DNA of 64,000 nucleotides from Bdellovibrionales bacterium (GTDB lineage: Bacteria > Bdellovibrionota > Bdellovibrionia > Bdellovibrionales > UBA1609): positions 62,001-126,000 of the forward strand of contig JADJVA010000004.1 in NCBI GenBank assembly GCA_016716765.1, given 5' to 3'. The first letter of the stretch is position 1; every line of letters starts with the position of its first letter. Below the pieces are notes generated by a model. That model saw only the letters and a list, made by a program, of their open reading frames with translations. It did no database searches and was not told the origin of the DNA. Below, piece after piece: positions 35,182-43,248 of the stretch. The position numbers were made by a program, and so were the translations under genes.

Positions 35182-36112
35182 TCGCCTTCGAAATGGGGTT
35201 CGCGAATTGGGGCGATGGAATTTTGTTTTTGGTTTCATTGGTTGGGGCCTTGGCCATTTTTTTGTGACGCAAGTTGCACTGGGGTCTGTTGGTTTTGCAT
35301 TCTCGTGTGGCCATTCATTGAGACACGACCTTAAAGTCCAAAGAGAGGATGATCTCTTAGGACTGATTCAAAAATTCAATGAAGACATCTGTAGCAAAAG
35401 AAGAGAAGAACTCTATCGTCACATGACCGCCCATATATTTCTAAATGACGATGATATCCAGGATTTTTTGCTTAGATTCAATTCCATTTCTGCAAGAATG
35501 GAATCTCAGTTGTGGAATTTTTTTGATTACGAGGATTTTGAAGTGAGCCAAGTTGAAACGGAATTTCAGAATCTCAGTCGTGTTCTGGAGAAAGAACAGA
35601 GGAATTTGGAAATTGAAATTGATAGGAGAGAAACTTTTCGGGCCAAGCAGCATTTGCGAGAGCGGAACTTTAGAGATCAGGAATTTTTAACCCGAAAGGC
35701 CGCTGAAGTGCAGAATTATCAGGAGATGAGGGATGAATTCGGGCAATTTAATCCATTTTTGCTCATTCCTAATAGAGAATATGGTTTTGTCGGTCTTCAG
35801 TCTGAAAATCAACAGATTGCACGAATTCGGTTCAGCAAGGAAGTTGTTGATTTTTTGATCAGTCACCAAGGAAATGTGGCACGGAGATTTATGGCTGCAA
35901 TTCAGAATGGATTTCGTGGAGCGGTAGCGATGTCTGGAATCAAATATCTCGTTGGAGGCATCAGGGGGAGAAATGTGATTGAGGTAAAAATCCTGGGAAA
36001 AGATGGTGTGAGTCGTTTGCTTGGGTGTTTTCGAAATAATATTCTCAGGATCTTAACTGTGGACAAAAGGCACAAGTCTGCTGTCGACTTCCAAGATTTG
36101 TGCAAAGAATGA
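35174..36112 (+). CDS. Exported protein of unknown function
   Basis: 312 residues read from TTG 35174, overlapping the tsaE end by 8 nt. A hydrophobic segment near residues 17-44 (FVFGFIGWGLGHFFVTQVALGSVGFAFSCG) is a signal peptide or membrane anchor, possibly with Cys as a lipid site, though the sequence around it is not a clean lipobox. A central coiled coil is likely (FQNLSRVLEKEQRNLEIEIDRRETFRAKQHLRERNFRDQEF). The C-terminal part is mixed alpha/beta. No family recognised. The first codons are uncertain. Confidence 0.65.
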   Translation: MGSRLRNGVRELGRWNFVFGFIGWGLGHFFVTQVALGSVGFAFSCGHSLRHDLKVQREDDLLGLIQKFNEDICSKRREELYRHMTAHIFLNDDDIQDFLLRFNSISARMESQLWNFFDYEDFEVSQVETEFQNLSRVLEKEQRNLEIEIDRRETFRAKQHLRERNFRDQEFLTRKAAEVQNYQEMRDEFGQFNPFLLIPNREYGFVGLQSENQQIARIRFSKEVVDFLISHQGNVARRFMAAIQNGFRGAVAMSGIKYLVGGIRGRNVIEVKILGKDGVSRLLGCFRNNILRILTVDKRHKSAVDFQDLCKE

Positions 36113-36123
36113 CGAGAGCAATT

Positions 36124-36900
36124 CTACGGGACGAGAACTCCATCGACAAAGACCGGGCCACGAACATTTTCAAGAGTTCCAATTGATCCATTTGTAATAA
36201 ATATCGGGCCGCGCGCATTGAGAACTTTTCCAACATTGACATTTCTTAAGATCAGCGGACCTCTGAAATTCTCTACTGTACCAATCTCAGCCTTAACTCC
36301 ATCTTTTTTGAGCCCGCTAAACCAGAGAGGTCCTCGATGGTTATTTATATGATTCACTTGGTGGGAACTCAAGCACACGGGGCCTCTGGTGTTTTTAAAC
36401 TGAACGACTTCGTTGCTATTCAGCAGCAGGGGACCTCGAGTATTCAAAATACTGGAGCTGAGGGCTTTTCGTACAAAGGCAATTCCTCGAAAATTTTCAA
36501 TTTTCAAACTGAGTGCTTCAAGAACAATTAAAATACCTCGTGCGTTAATGACAGTTCGATCGGTTGCGGAAGATGATACCTGCTCTACATTTCCCGATGG
36601 ATTGAGACAGTTGCCTCGTAACCAATTTTCGTCGACTTCTCCGTCATCATCCTCGTCGGGCTCATAGTCGGAATCTGAATCTGAATCTGAATCTGAATCT
36701 GAATCTGAATCTGAGGTGTTCCCGTCGCTCTGGTTGTTTTGGTCAGCACTTCCATCTCCTAGTTTTGTCAGCTTCGCAGATTTTTGACTGAAGGAAACAT
36801 CCGAGCAATTTTGCCACATCAATGTCAGTAAGGAAACTGCCAACACTGTCATTGTAAGTTTCAATTTTTGGACGACCCCCGAACGATTGGCGTGTATCAT
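36124..36900 (-). CDS. Lipoprotein with Ser-Asp tract and RGP beta-solenoid-like repeats
   Basis: 258 residues. A lipoprotein signal (LTMTVLAVSLLTLMWQNC) places Cys near residue 32. Next come a Gln/Ser/Gly linker, a Ser-Asp tract encoded by seven copies of a 6-bp unit, and an acidic run. From about residue 118 the protein is a series of short repeats, each ending in N-x-RG-P or I with hydrophobic strands between: INARGILIV, IENFRGIAFV, LNTRGPLLL, FKNTRGPVCL, INNHRGPLWF, VENFRGPLIL, LNARGPIFI, LENVRGPVFV. The period of 17-24 residues suggests a right-handed beta-helix-like surface domain held off the membrane by the Ser-Asp linker. Function unknown. Confidence 0.75.
   Translation of the reverse strand: MIHANRSGVVQKLKLTMTVLAVSLLTLMWQNCSDVSFSQKSAKLTKLGDGSADQNNQSDGNTSDSDSDSDSDSDSDSDYEPDEDDDGEVDENWLRGNCLNPSGNVEQVSSSATDRTVINARGILIVLEALSLKIENFRGIAFVRKALSSSILNTRGPLLLNSNEVVQFKNTRGPVCLSSHQVNHINNHRGPLWFSGLKKDGVKAEIGTVENFRGPLILRNVNVGKVLNARGPIFITNGSIGTLENVRGPVFVDGVLVP
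36671..36712 (+). repeat. Hexanucleotide tandem repeat (7 x GAATCT)
   Basis: Seven perfect copies of GAATCT inside the lipoprotein gene encode the Ser-Asp tract on the opposite strand. Being a multiple of three, copy-number change alters linker length without breaking the frame. Confidence 0.95.
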
Positions 36901-37022
36901 CTCTGATTCCCCCTCTTTAGGAGATGAGATTGCAAAGGAAAAGCCAGGTCTGCTCCCTTCAAATTCTATAAAAGTGTCTAAAGAGTCTATGTTGATTAAG
37001 CCTTGGACGTATCAATTATAGA

Positions 37023-37243
37023 CTGGCCTAGTTAATTGTTGTTCGAAACTCCAAGGGTCCCTGGCTGAACCAAATCTCAGGAATTCAGGATCTTCAAACA
37101 TGCGTCCGGCAGCAGCGCTCCCGTTGTGAGCACTGCACCAAGCCGAACTCGATCCTGAATTCCTGAGATTTGGTTCAACCAGCTCCCTGTGTTTTTTGGA
37201 CACAACAGAATCACAACAGAATCACCGACGGCTTGCGGGCCAG
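37023..37243 (+). repeat. Long palindromic repeat, copy C1
   Basis: 221-bp copy, CTGGCCT to GGGCCAG, with an 11-bp internal tandem duplication (AACAGAATCAC) near the right end that explains the extra length. The main 27-bp stem arms are perfectly complementary here (TGAACC...GGATC with GATCC...GGTTCA). It lies left of hipBST and is inverted relative to copy C2. Unlike the other copies it does not follow a stop codon; the nearest gene starts at 36900 and reads away. Confidence 0.92.
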
Positions 37244-37349
37244 CCGCAGTATTAAAATCGAGATCTTTTCTTTCGAAGCTTTCACTGTCGGGACCCAGGT
37301 CAATGTAGGGCTCAAATCACGAAATAAAGCTGTGAAATGGGTAGATATT

Positions 37350-37447
37350 TATACCCTAAAGGGTATAAATAGTTAACATATCCAGTATATATACCCGATT
37401 GGGTATATATACTAAATACTTATTTATTTTTATACCCAATCGGGTAT
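37350..37447. promoter_or_regulatory. Three palindromic operators of hipBST
   Basis: Three boxes of the form ATACCC-N4-GGGTAT: TATACCCTAAAGGGTATA at 37350-37367, ATACCCGATTGGGTAT at 37391-37406 (embedded in a 28-bp near-perfect palindrome 37385-37412), and ATACCCAATCGGGTAT at 37432-37447, which is the exact complement of the second. The last box ends 10 nt before the hipB ATG. They are almost certainly HipB binding sites for autorepression, as known for HipB of other HipBA/HipBST systems. The AT-rich spacers would hold the promoter. Confidence 0.85.
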
Positions 37448-37457
37448 CATATTGAGT

Positions 37458-37667
37458 ATGAAGGAATTAGGTGAATTCATTAAAAGAAAGCGCAAGCAGG
37501 CAAAGCTGACTCAACCAGAATTAGCTGAAAGGGCTGGGGTTGGTCTCAGATTCATTCGTGAGCTTGAAAGTAATAAGCCCACACTTCGCTTGGATAAAGT
37601 TGAGCAGGTTCTAAAACTTTTTGGTCACACAGTGGGTCCAATCCCTATCAAGAGAGAGGTTGAATAG
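37458..37667 (+). CDS. hipB: HipB-type antitoxin / autorepressor (HTH Xre)
   Basis: 69 residues from ATG 37458; an in-frame TTG at 37452 is less likely. It is one helix-turn-helix domain of the Xre/Cro type: LGEFIKRKRKQAKLTQPELAERAGVGLRFIRELESNKPTLRLDKVEQVLKLFG. This is the size expected for HipB, which dimerises on palindromic operators. The three boxes just upstream match that role. Its stop shares a base with the hipS GTG start, so hipB-hipS-hipT is one coupled operon. Confidence 0.9.
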   Translation: MKELGEFIKRKRKQAKLTQPELAERAGVGLRFIRELESNKPTLRLDKVEQVLKLFGHTVGPIPIKREVE

Positions 37668-38020
37668 TGGCAGATCATAGGCGAGGGAAAGTTTTTGTAG
37701 AAAAGAACTTTGCTGGAATTATCGAGCAAAAAGAGGGATTTTACTCCTTCACCTATGACGAAAACTACTTAATGTCCACAGATCCAAAACCTGTGAGCCT
37801 TACGCTGCCTCTACGCAAGGAACCATATGAGCAAAAAACGATGATTGCATTTTTTGACGGACTGATACCAGAGGGTTGGTTACTCAATATTATAACTGAT
37901 AATTGGAAAATTAATCCTCGTGATCGAATGGGGCTGCTATTGCTTGCATGTAAAGACTGTATTGGTGATGTGAGTGTGATTGATGATGCTCATCGTGATG
38001 TTGACGAGGACTCAGAATGA
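37667..38020 (+). CDS. hipS: HipS, HipA N-subdomain-1-like antitoxin
   Basis: 117 residues. It corresponds to the separate N-terminal subdomain 1 of HipA (GKVFVEKNFAGIIEQKEGFYSFTYDENYL, SLTLPLRKEPYEQKTMIAFFDGLIPEGWLLNII, RMGLLLLACKDCIGDVSVI). In HipBST systems this small protein, not HipB, is the antitoxin that blocks the HipT kinase (established for the E. coli O127 system). GTG 37667 overlaps the hipB stop by one base, and its own stop overlaps the hipT ATG (ATGA). Confidence 0.88.
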   Translation: MADHRRGKVFVEKNFAGIIEQKEGFYSFTYDENYLMSTDPKPVSLTLPLRKEPYEQKTMIAFFDGLIPEGWLLNIITDNWKINPRDRMGLLLLACKDCIGDVSVIDDAHRDVDEDSE

Positions 38021-38973
38021 GCAAGTGCTTGGGATGCTATCAGCTATTTAAAGACGCCCTTTATGATGGTGATTATCATCATTCCTGCAGTAAAAAATTA
38101 TTTGGCACTGAAAACCCTCCTACTGTTGATTTTGGAGATAGCGACCTTGAAACCTTAGCAAAAAAATCTATTAGCCAACATCTTGGGATCACAGGTGTTC
38201 AGCCTAAAATTTCACTTCAAATAGGTAAAAAGGAAAATGACCCAAATCATCGCCTGATGATAGTCGATTTATGGGGAAACTTTATATTGAAGCCACCCAC
38301 CCACCAATTTCCAGATATGTCGGTAGTGGAAGATGCTACGATGCGCATGGCAGAGTTTGTAGGCTTAGTAACTGCAAAACATGGTCTTATTCGATTGAAA
38401 TCGGGAGAGCTTGCCTACGTTGCAAGGCGCTTTGATCGACCCAAAAAAGGAAAGAAAGTTGCCGTTGAAGATTTTTGTCAACTGAGCGAGCTATTAACGG
38501 AATCGAAGTACGATACATCTACAGAAAAGGCTGGGGCAATCATTCTAAAATACTCTTCGCAGCCAGGTTTAGATGCTGTGACTTTTTTTGATCTCAATCT
38601 TTTCTGTTTTTTGACTGGCAATGCAGACATGCATTTAAAAAACTTCTCGTTGATGCGAAATGAATCATCAGAAATGGTGCTGTCTCCAGCATATGACTTG
38701 CTTTCAACTCGACTATTGATGGCTGAGGATAAAGAAGAAATGGCGCTCACCGTAAATGGGAAAAAGGCCAGGATTAAAAGACACGACTTTGCGGCACTTG
38801 GCAAAAATTTGCAGATTCCAGAGAAAGCTGTTGATAATAGTTTTGCGCGACTTTTGAAGCATATCCCTAAAATGAAGGATGTCGTTAAAAATAGTTTTTT
38901 ATCTGCTGAGCTACAAAAGTGCTTTAATGAGTTAATAGATGAGCGAGCAAAGGTATTGAAGCCAAATAGCTAG
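38017..38973 (+). CDS. hipT: HipT, HipA-like serine/threonine kinase toxin
   Basis: 318 residues, lacking subdomain 1, which is supplied by HipS. The N-terminus has a C-x2-C...H-x-x-C cluster (CLGCYQLF, YHHSCSKKLFG). The Gly-rich loop with autophosphorylation Ser is near LGITGVQPKISLQ, the ATP-binding Lys in NFILKPPT, and ARRFDRP follows. The catalytic loop is FLTGNADMHLKNFSL and the metal-binding Asp lies in LSPAYDLLST. The E. coli HipT phosphorylates tryptophanyl-tRNA synthetase and stops growth; the target here is not known. All kinase residues appear intact. Confidence 0.9.
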   Translation: MSKCLGCYQLFKDALYDGDYHHSCSKKLFGTENPPTVDFGDSDLETLAKKSISQHLGITGVQPKISLQIGKKENDPNHRLMIVDLWGNFILKPPTHQFPDMSVVEDATMRMAEFVGLVTAKHGLIRLKSGELAYVARRFDRPKKGKKVAVEDFCQLSELLTESKYDTSTEKAGAIILKYSSQPGLDAVTFFDLNLFCFLTGNADMHLKNFSLMRNESSEMVLSPAYDLLSTRLLMAEDKEEMALTVNGKKARIKRHDFAALGKNLQIPEKAVDNSFARLLKHIPKMKDVVKNSFLSAELQKCFNELIDERAKVLKPNS

Positions 38974-39047
38974 AAATTGGCCTACGAAGATGTTGCTGAG
39001 GCGAACTTAGGACTTCGAGAAGTAAGATCTCAATTTTAATAATGCGG

Positions 39048-39255
39048 CTGGCCCGCAAGCCTTCGGTGAATTTGTTGTATCCAAGACACAAGGAGCTGGC
39101 TGAACCAAATCTCAGGAGTTCAGGATCGAGTTCGGCTTGGTGCAGTGCTCACAACGGGAGCGCTGCTGCCGGACGCATGTTTGAAGATCCTGAATTCCTG
39201 AGATTTGGTTCAGCCAGGGACCCTTGGAGTTTCGAACAACAATTAACTAGGCCAG
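39048..39255 (-). repeat. Long palindromic repeat, copy C2 (inverted)
   Basis: 208-bp copy in reverse orientation, from CTGGCCC at 39048 to AGGCCAG at 39255. On the minus strand it begins 9 nt after the stop of the gene at 39265-40743. With C1 it encloses hipBST in a 2233-bp inverted pair. The outer arms of C1 and C2 share variants (CTGGCCTAGTTAATTG, GAACCAAATC) absent from A, B and D, so this pair arose together. Confidence 0.92.
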
Positions 39256-39264
39256 ATTATGGAC

Positions 39265-40743
39265 TTAGGCTGCCTTGCCTGCCAACTTCTGCAGTCCCTC
39301 AGTTAGGCGGAAGGACACTTTTTCATGATGGGTCAGTGTGGGCATTGAGTTGGCTTCACTACTGCCGACAGAAAGGATCATTCCAATTTGATGTGAATCA
39401 TATTGGAGCGGTGTTATCGTCACGTGGGCTGGCAACTCTGGGTACCCCCAGTTTGCAAAAAACTGGCTATTGATCTCGTTCTTAACAATGTATCCATGAT
39501 ATGGCATGTGGGTGCGGCGAACCACGCGAAAGATACAGGGACTCGCGATATCAAAAGGGGCTAAGGCCTGTGGGCTCTTCGGGCGCCAATGGCGATCCCA
39601 CTTCCATGGACGAAGTTTGGTGCCTTCATAGAGAAAGGCCATAGAACAGAGGTATTTAGTGTTGATTTGCTCGAACGCCCAGGCAAACAGTTCGTCTTCG
39701 CTTTTGCAGTCTTCAATTCTACGTGGAGCTTCGGGCAATGTTGAAGCGAAGGACTCAGAATCTATATCTACTTCGACTTTGTCTTGGTGTTGCAGCTTTT
39801 CTACATCATAGACGCCCGTTGGGATTTCATCCTGGTTAAAGGATTTTTTGATCTGATCTGAAGAAGTTGGAGTTGGAGGCGAAGGCTCTGGTATTTGCAA
39901 ATCCAAATGGGAAGATTTAGTCAGGTCAAAATCCAATTTTATTGCTTCGATACCTGTATTTTCTGTTTCGTTTTTTGTCACATCGTTAAAGAGATCCAGA
40001 TCAAGACCCTGCAAGTCAGGCGGTCTTTCGGCTTCCTCGGGGAGGGAGGGAAACAAGTCGTCTGAAGAAAGCTTGGACTCTGATTTTCCTAAATTCATAA
40101 TATTTGCCGATGCCTGGTCGCTCGGCATTTTGGATTGAGTCAAATCTTCGGCCCAAGTAGCCTCAGGATCTTGAAGCCGTTGATCAATGGCCTTCAGAAT
40201 TTTTGTATCGACCCTTCCGGAAGAATCGTCGAAACTTATAACCCCCGAAGCCGGGTCATCTTCATCTTGATTCTCATTGATTTCGAAGATTTCGTCGCTG
40301 GATTCAACTGGCAAGAAATGGTCGTCGGCAATTGATGGATGCGATTGATAGATGCGATCCCAATATTTTTTTATTTCTGAGGATTCAGCAAGTACAAATT
40401 GAACTGGAAAGCTCCAATTTTGATCTTGGAGAGGTTCAACGCAGGCAACAAAGATGACTCCATCCCATTCACAAATGGGGAGCAGCCATTGGCTCCAATT
40501 GGCAACGGTTGAGGTTCTTTCGAGCAATTCGACATCAGGCATTTTTTCAAAATATTTGCGATTGAGGGAAGCCAATCCATAGTGGTCGCGGGCCCAGTTC
40601 AAGTATTCATCCTGGTTGATCTTATTTGTTTCAAGGCACCAATAGGTAAAATTGAGACCATCAGGAACCTCAAGGTTCCATTGACTGTAATTTTGACCAG
40701 CCACTTGAAGTGCCTGGGCCCAGGGTTTCATATTCGTTGTCAT
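39265..40743 (-). CDS. Large acidic cytosolic protein of unknown function
   Basis: 492 residues, no signal peptide or membrane segment. The N-terminal 130 residues (NLEVPDGLNFTYWCLETNKINQDEYLNWARDHYGLASLN, LLPICEWDGVIFVACVEPLQ) look like the small MshEN-type domain found in type II/IV secretion ATPases and c-di-GMP-linked proteins; this is only a resemblance. Residues about 150-340 are acidic and disordered. The C-terminal 150 residues are a globular domain (DELFAWAFEQINTKYLCSMAFLYEGTKLRPWKW) that could be a GAF-like fold. Start ATG 40743; it may also start at the second Met. Confidence 0.65.
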   Translation of the reverse strand: MTTNMKPWAQALQVAGQNYSQWNLEVPDGLNFTYWCLETNKINQDEYLNWARDHYGLASLNRKYFEKMPDVELLERTSTVANWSQWLLPICEWDGVIFVACVEPLQDQNWSFPVQFVLAESSEIKKYWDRIYQSHPSIADDHFLPVESSDEIFEINENQDEDDPASGVISFDDSSGRVDTKILKAIDQRLQDPEATWAEDLTQSKMPSDQASANIMNLGKSESKLSSDDLFPSLPEEAERPPDLQGLDLDLFNDVTKNETENTGIEAIKLDFDLTKSSHLDLQIPEPSPPTPTSSDQIKKSFNQDEIPTGVYDVEKLQHQDKVEVDIDSESFASTLPEAPRRIEDCKSEDELFAWAFEQINTKYLCSMAFLYEGTKLRPWKWDRHWRPKSPQALAPFDIASPCIFRVVRRTHMPYHGYIVKNEINSQFFANWGYPELPAHVTITPLQYDSHQIGMILSVGSSEANSMPTLTHHEKVSFRLTEGLQKLAGKAA

Positions 40744-40874
40744 CCAATATGGCTTTCGGAAAATCTCAGAATCACCTTGAGATTTGAGACCTTAACGGTC
40801 AGGTAATAGAGTGGAATTGGACGGAAGTCTTGTCGGAAGATCAAACGAGAACTCCTTGAGTGAGATTCTGACCT

Positions 40875-42116
40875 ATGGTAGCGTCCGTCGCCATGAGTTA
40901 TGGGCAGTTCAGTCTAAAGAGCGAGAACCGAATCTACTTGGATCACAATGCGACGGCTCCGCTTGCGCAGGACCTTCCTGGCCAGGTTCAGGAGTGGTTA
41001 AAGGAATGGGGCAATCCCTCTTCGATTCATTTTCAGGGCAGGGGTCCGAAGACCTTGATACGCGAAGCCCGTCAGAACCTCGCTCAAATGCTGGGAGTGG
41101 ATTCCCTCGAACTGATTATGACAAGTGGGGGCAGTGAGGCCAATAATTTGGCCCTAAAGGGCGTCTTTGATGCCTATTCTTTTTCACAGACCAAAGGGCG
41201 GAGGATAATTGATCGTCCAAGGTTCTTAGTGAGTGCAGTTGAGCATCCGAGCGTTCGCAAGACCCTTGATTTTTTGTCTCAAAAAGGGGCACGAGTTGAA
41301 GTTATTCCAGTCGATCGCAATGGGTGTTTGGATATGGAAGCCTACGCAGGCTTGCTCGATGATCAGGTTGCCTTGGTTTCGGTCATGTATGCGAGCAATG
41401 AGACAGGACATATTTTTCCGATAAATAAAATGGCGAAAATGGCTCACGAACATGGAGCACTCTTTCATTGTGATGCCGTTCAGGCATTGGGTAAAGTGCC
41501 TCTCAATTTGCGTAAACTTGAAGTAGATCTGGCCAGTTTTTCAGGTCATAAATTCTATTCTCTCAAAGGGAGTGGAATTCTTTATAGTCGCAAAGGTATT
41601 TTTTTGGAGAGTCAGATTCATGGCGGCGGACAGGAAAGAGGACGTCGGGCAGGCACCGAAAACGTTTTGGCCTCGGCGGCATTGGGTTGGATGTGTCAGT
41701 TCCAGAATCAGATTGAAACTCGGGCGGGCGAGATGAAAAAGCTTCGCGACTATATTGAAGCGAGATTGATCGATGAGATATCGGATTTAAGAGTGCTTGG
41801 TCAGAAAGCAAAGCGTCTGCCGAATACGACCTGTGCGCTGATCAGCGGCGTTGATGGGGAAACCCTTTTAATGAACTTAGATATCATGGGAGTCTCCGTA
41901 TCGACAGGGGCCGCTTGCAGCTCGGGAAATACGGAACCGAGTCCCACATTGCTGGCAATGGGCTTGAATCGAGAAGAGGCTCAGAGTTCTCTACGTATCA
42001 GTATGGGTTGGGGAACAACTCAGGATGAATTAGACAAATTTATAGTTATTTTGAAAGAAACCGTGTTGCGCCTGAGGGGTCTTCGCAACGATCGATTGCG
42101 AGAGAAATATGTATAA
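40875..42116 (+). CDS. Cysteine desulfurase (NifS/IscS family)
   Basis: 413 residues. PLP enzyme that takes sulfur from cysteine for Fe-S clusters and tRNA thiolation. Visible are the N-terminal YLDHNATAPLA, TSGGSEANNLALKG, SNETGHIFPI, HCDAVQALGKVP, and the PLP Lys in SGHKFYSLKGSG (Lys226). The active Cys loop is STGAACSSGNTEPS. It overlaps mnmA by 8 nt, which suggests it delivers sulfur to MnmA. ATG 40875 is used; the later ATG at 40893 is possible. The loop length fits class I (IscS/NifS). Confidence 0.93.
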   Translation: MVASVAMSYGQFSLKSENRIYLDHNATAPLAQDLPGQVQEWLKEWGNPSSIHFQGRGPKTLIREARQNLAQMLGVDSLELIMTSGGSEANNLALKGVFDAYSFSQTKGRRIIDRPRFLVSAVEHPSVRKTLDFLSQKGARVEVIPVDRNGCLDMEAYAGLLDDQVALVSVMYASNETGHIFPINKMAKMAHEHGALFHCDAVQALGKVPLNLRKLEVDLASFSGHKFYSLKGSGILYSRKGIFLESQIHGGGQERGRRAGTENVLASAALGWMCQFQNQIETRAGEMKKLRDYIEARLIDEISDLRVLGQKAKRLPNTTCALISGVDGETLLMNLDIMGVSVSTGAACSSGNTEPSPTLLAMGLNREEAQSSLRISMGWGTTQDELDKFIVILKETVLRLRGLRNDRLREKYV

Positions 42117-43248
42117 TTTCGATGGGCTGGCTTCTCAATCTGTTAAAAGGGAAAATGGCAAAGCTAGGGTCTTGGTTGCTATGAGCGGAGGAGTCGACTC
42201 AGCGGTGGCAGCAGAGATTTTGGTTAGTCAAGGTTATGATGTCGTTGGTGTTACGATGCAAGTGTGGGACTACTCTCTTGATAGTTGTGAAATTCAGGAG
42301 GGCAACGGCACATGCTGTTCGAGTATTGATGTGGACGACGCAAGAGCTGTTGCAGATAAATTGGGAATTCCTTTTTATGTGATGAATTGCGAAGCAAAAT
42401 TTAAAGCTCATGTAATTGATGATTTTGTTAGCTCTTACCTGAAGGGACGTACTCCCGTCCCTTGTGTGAACTGCAATACATTTTTAAAATTTGACCATTT
42501 AATTCAAAAAATGAGGGAGTTGGACTGTCAGTATTTGGCAACAGGTCATTATGCGACGATTTCTATCGGGTCGGATGGGCGCGCCGCGATTTTCACGAGT
42601 GAAGATGATTGGAAGGACCAAACTTATTTTCTGTTTACCCTAAGACCAGAAATACTGCCGAATTTAATTTTTCCCGTAGGAACTTGGAAAAAGGATGATA
42701 TCCGGAAGTACGCTGAAGAAAAGGGTCTTTGTGTCGCTCGAAAGAAAGATTCCACAGGTATTTGTTTTGTTGGAAAAAAGGGCTATGCGTCCTTTATTGA
42801 GAGTCAAGTTTCCTCTGAGGTCCTTCACTCGGGAGAATTACGTCTTTATCCGAGTGGTGAATTGTTAGGGCGCCATGAGGGAATTCATCAGTTTACCTAT
42901 GGACAGCGAAAAGGTTTAGGAATCGCTGTCGGGAATCCACTTTATGTGGTGAAAATAGACGCTGAAGATCACACGGTTTGGCTGGGAGAAGAGGAACATC
43001 TGTATTCCTCGCAGATGAAAGTTCATAATCTGAGTTGGCTCAATCAGGTGATTGATGGTGAGAGGTTACGAGTAAAAATTCGATTTCAACATCGTGGGGT
43101 TTCTGCGCGAATCGAACGGAGCAAGGAAGAGGGGCCTGATGAGAAGTTCCTTGTGGTTTTTGATGAACCTCAAAGGTCCGTAACGCCAGGTCAGGCAGCT
43201 GTCTTTTATCGCGATCAGCAGCTGCTCGGAGGCGGTTGGATCGAATGA
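42109..43248 (+). CDS. mnmA: tRNA-specific 2-thiouridylase MnmA
   Basis: 379 residues. Thiolates U34 of Lys, Glu and Gln tRNAs with sulfur from the desulfurase. The PP-loop SGGVDS is at residues 26-31, the catalytic Cys in GRTPVPCVNCN (Cys119), and the partner Cys in KDSTGICFVGKKG. The C-terminal domain is the usual beta-barrel pair. Start ATG 42109 lies inside the desulfurase end; the stop overlaps the mtaB ATG (ATGA). Confidence 0.96.
   Translation: MYNFDGLASQSVKRENGKARVLVAMSGGVDSAVAAEILVSQGYDVVGVTMQVWDYSLDSCEIQEGNGTCCSSIDVDDARAVADKLGIPFYVMNCEAKFKAHVIDDFVSSYLKGRTPVPCVNCNTFLKFDHLIQKMRELDCQYLATGHYATISIGSDGRAAIFTSEDDWKDQTYFLFTLRPEILPNLIFPVGTWKKDDIRKYAEEKGLCVARKKDSTGICFVGKKGYASFIESQVSSEVLHSGELRLYPSGELLGRHEGIHQFTYGQRKGLGIAVGNPLYVVKIDAEDHTVWLGEEEHLYSSQMKVHNLSWLNQVIDGERLRVKIRFQHRGVSARIERSKEEGPDEKFLVVFDEPQRSVTPGQAAVFYRDQQLLGGGWIE

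Noticed and set aside
20990..39255. Palindromic repeats as integron attC sites
   Set aside because: Hairpins bracket cargo, but no GTTRRRY/RYYYAAC core pairs, no array of cassettes in one direction and no integron integrase are seen.
39042..39473. 143-codon plus-strand frame through repeat C2
   Set aside because: Made by the repeat sequence and antisense to the real gene at 39265-40743; similar frames appear in the other copies.
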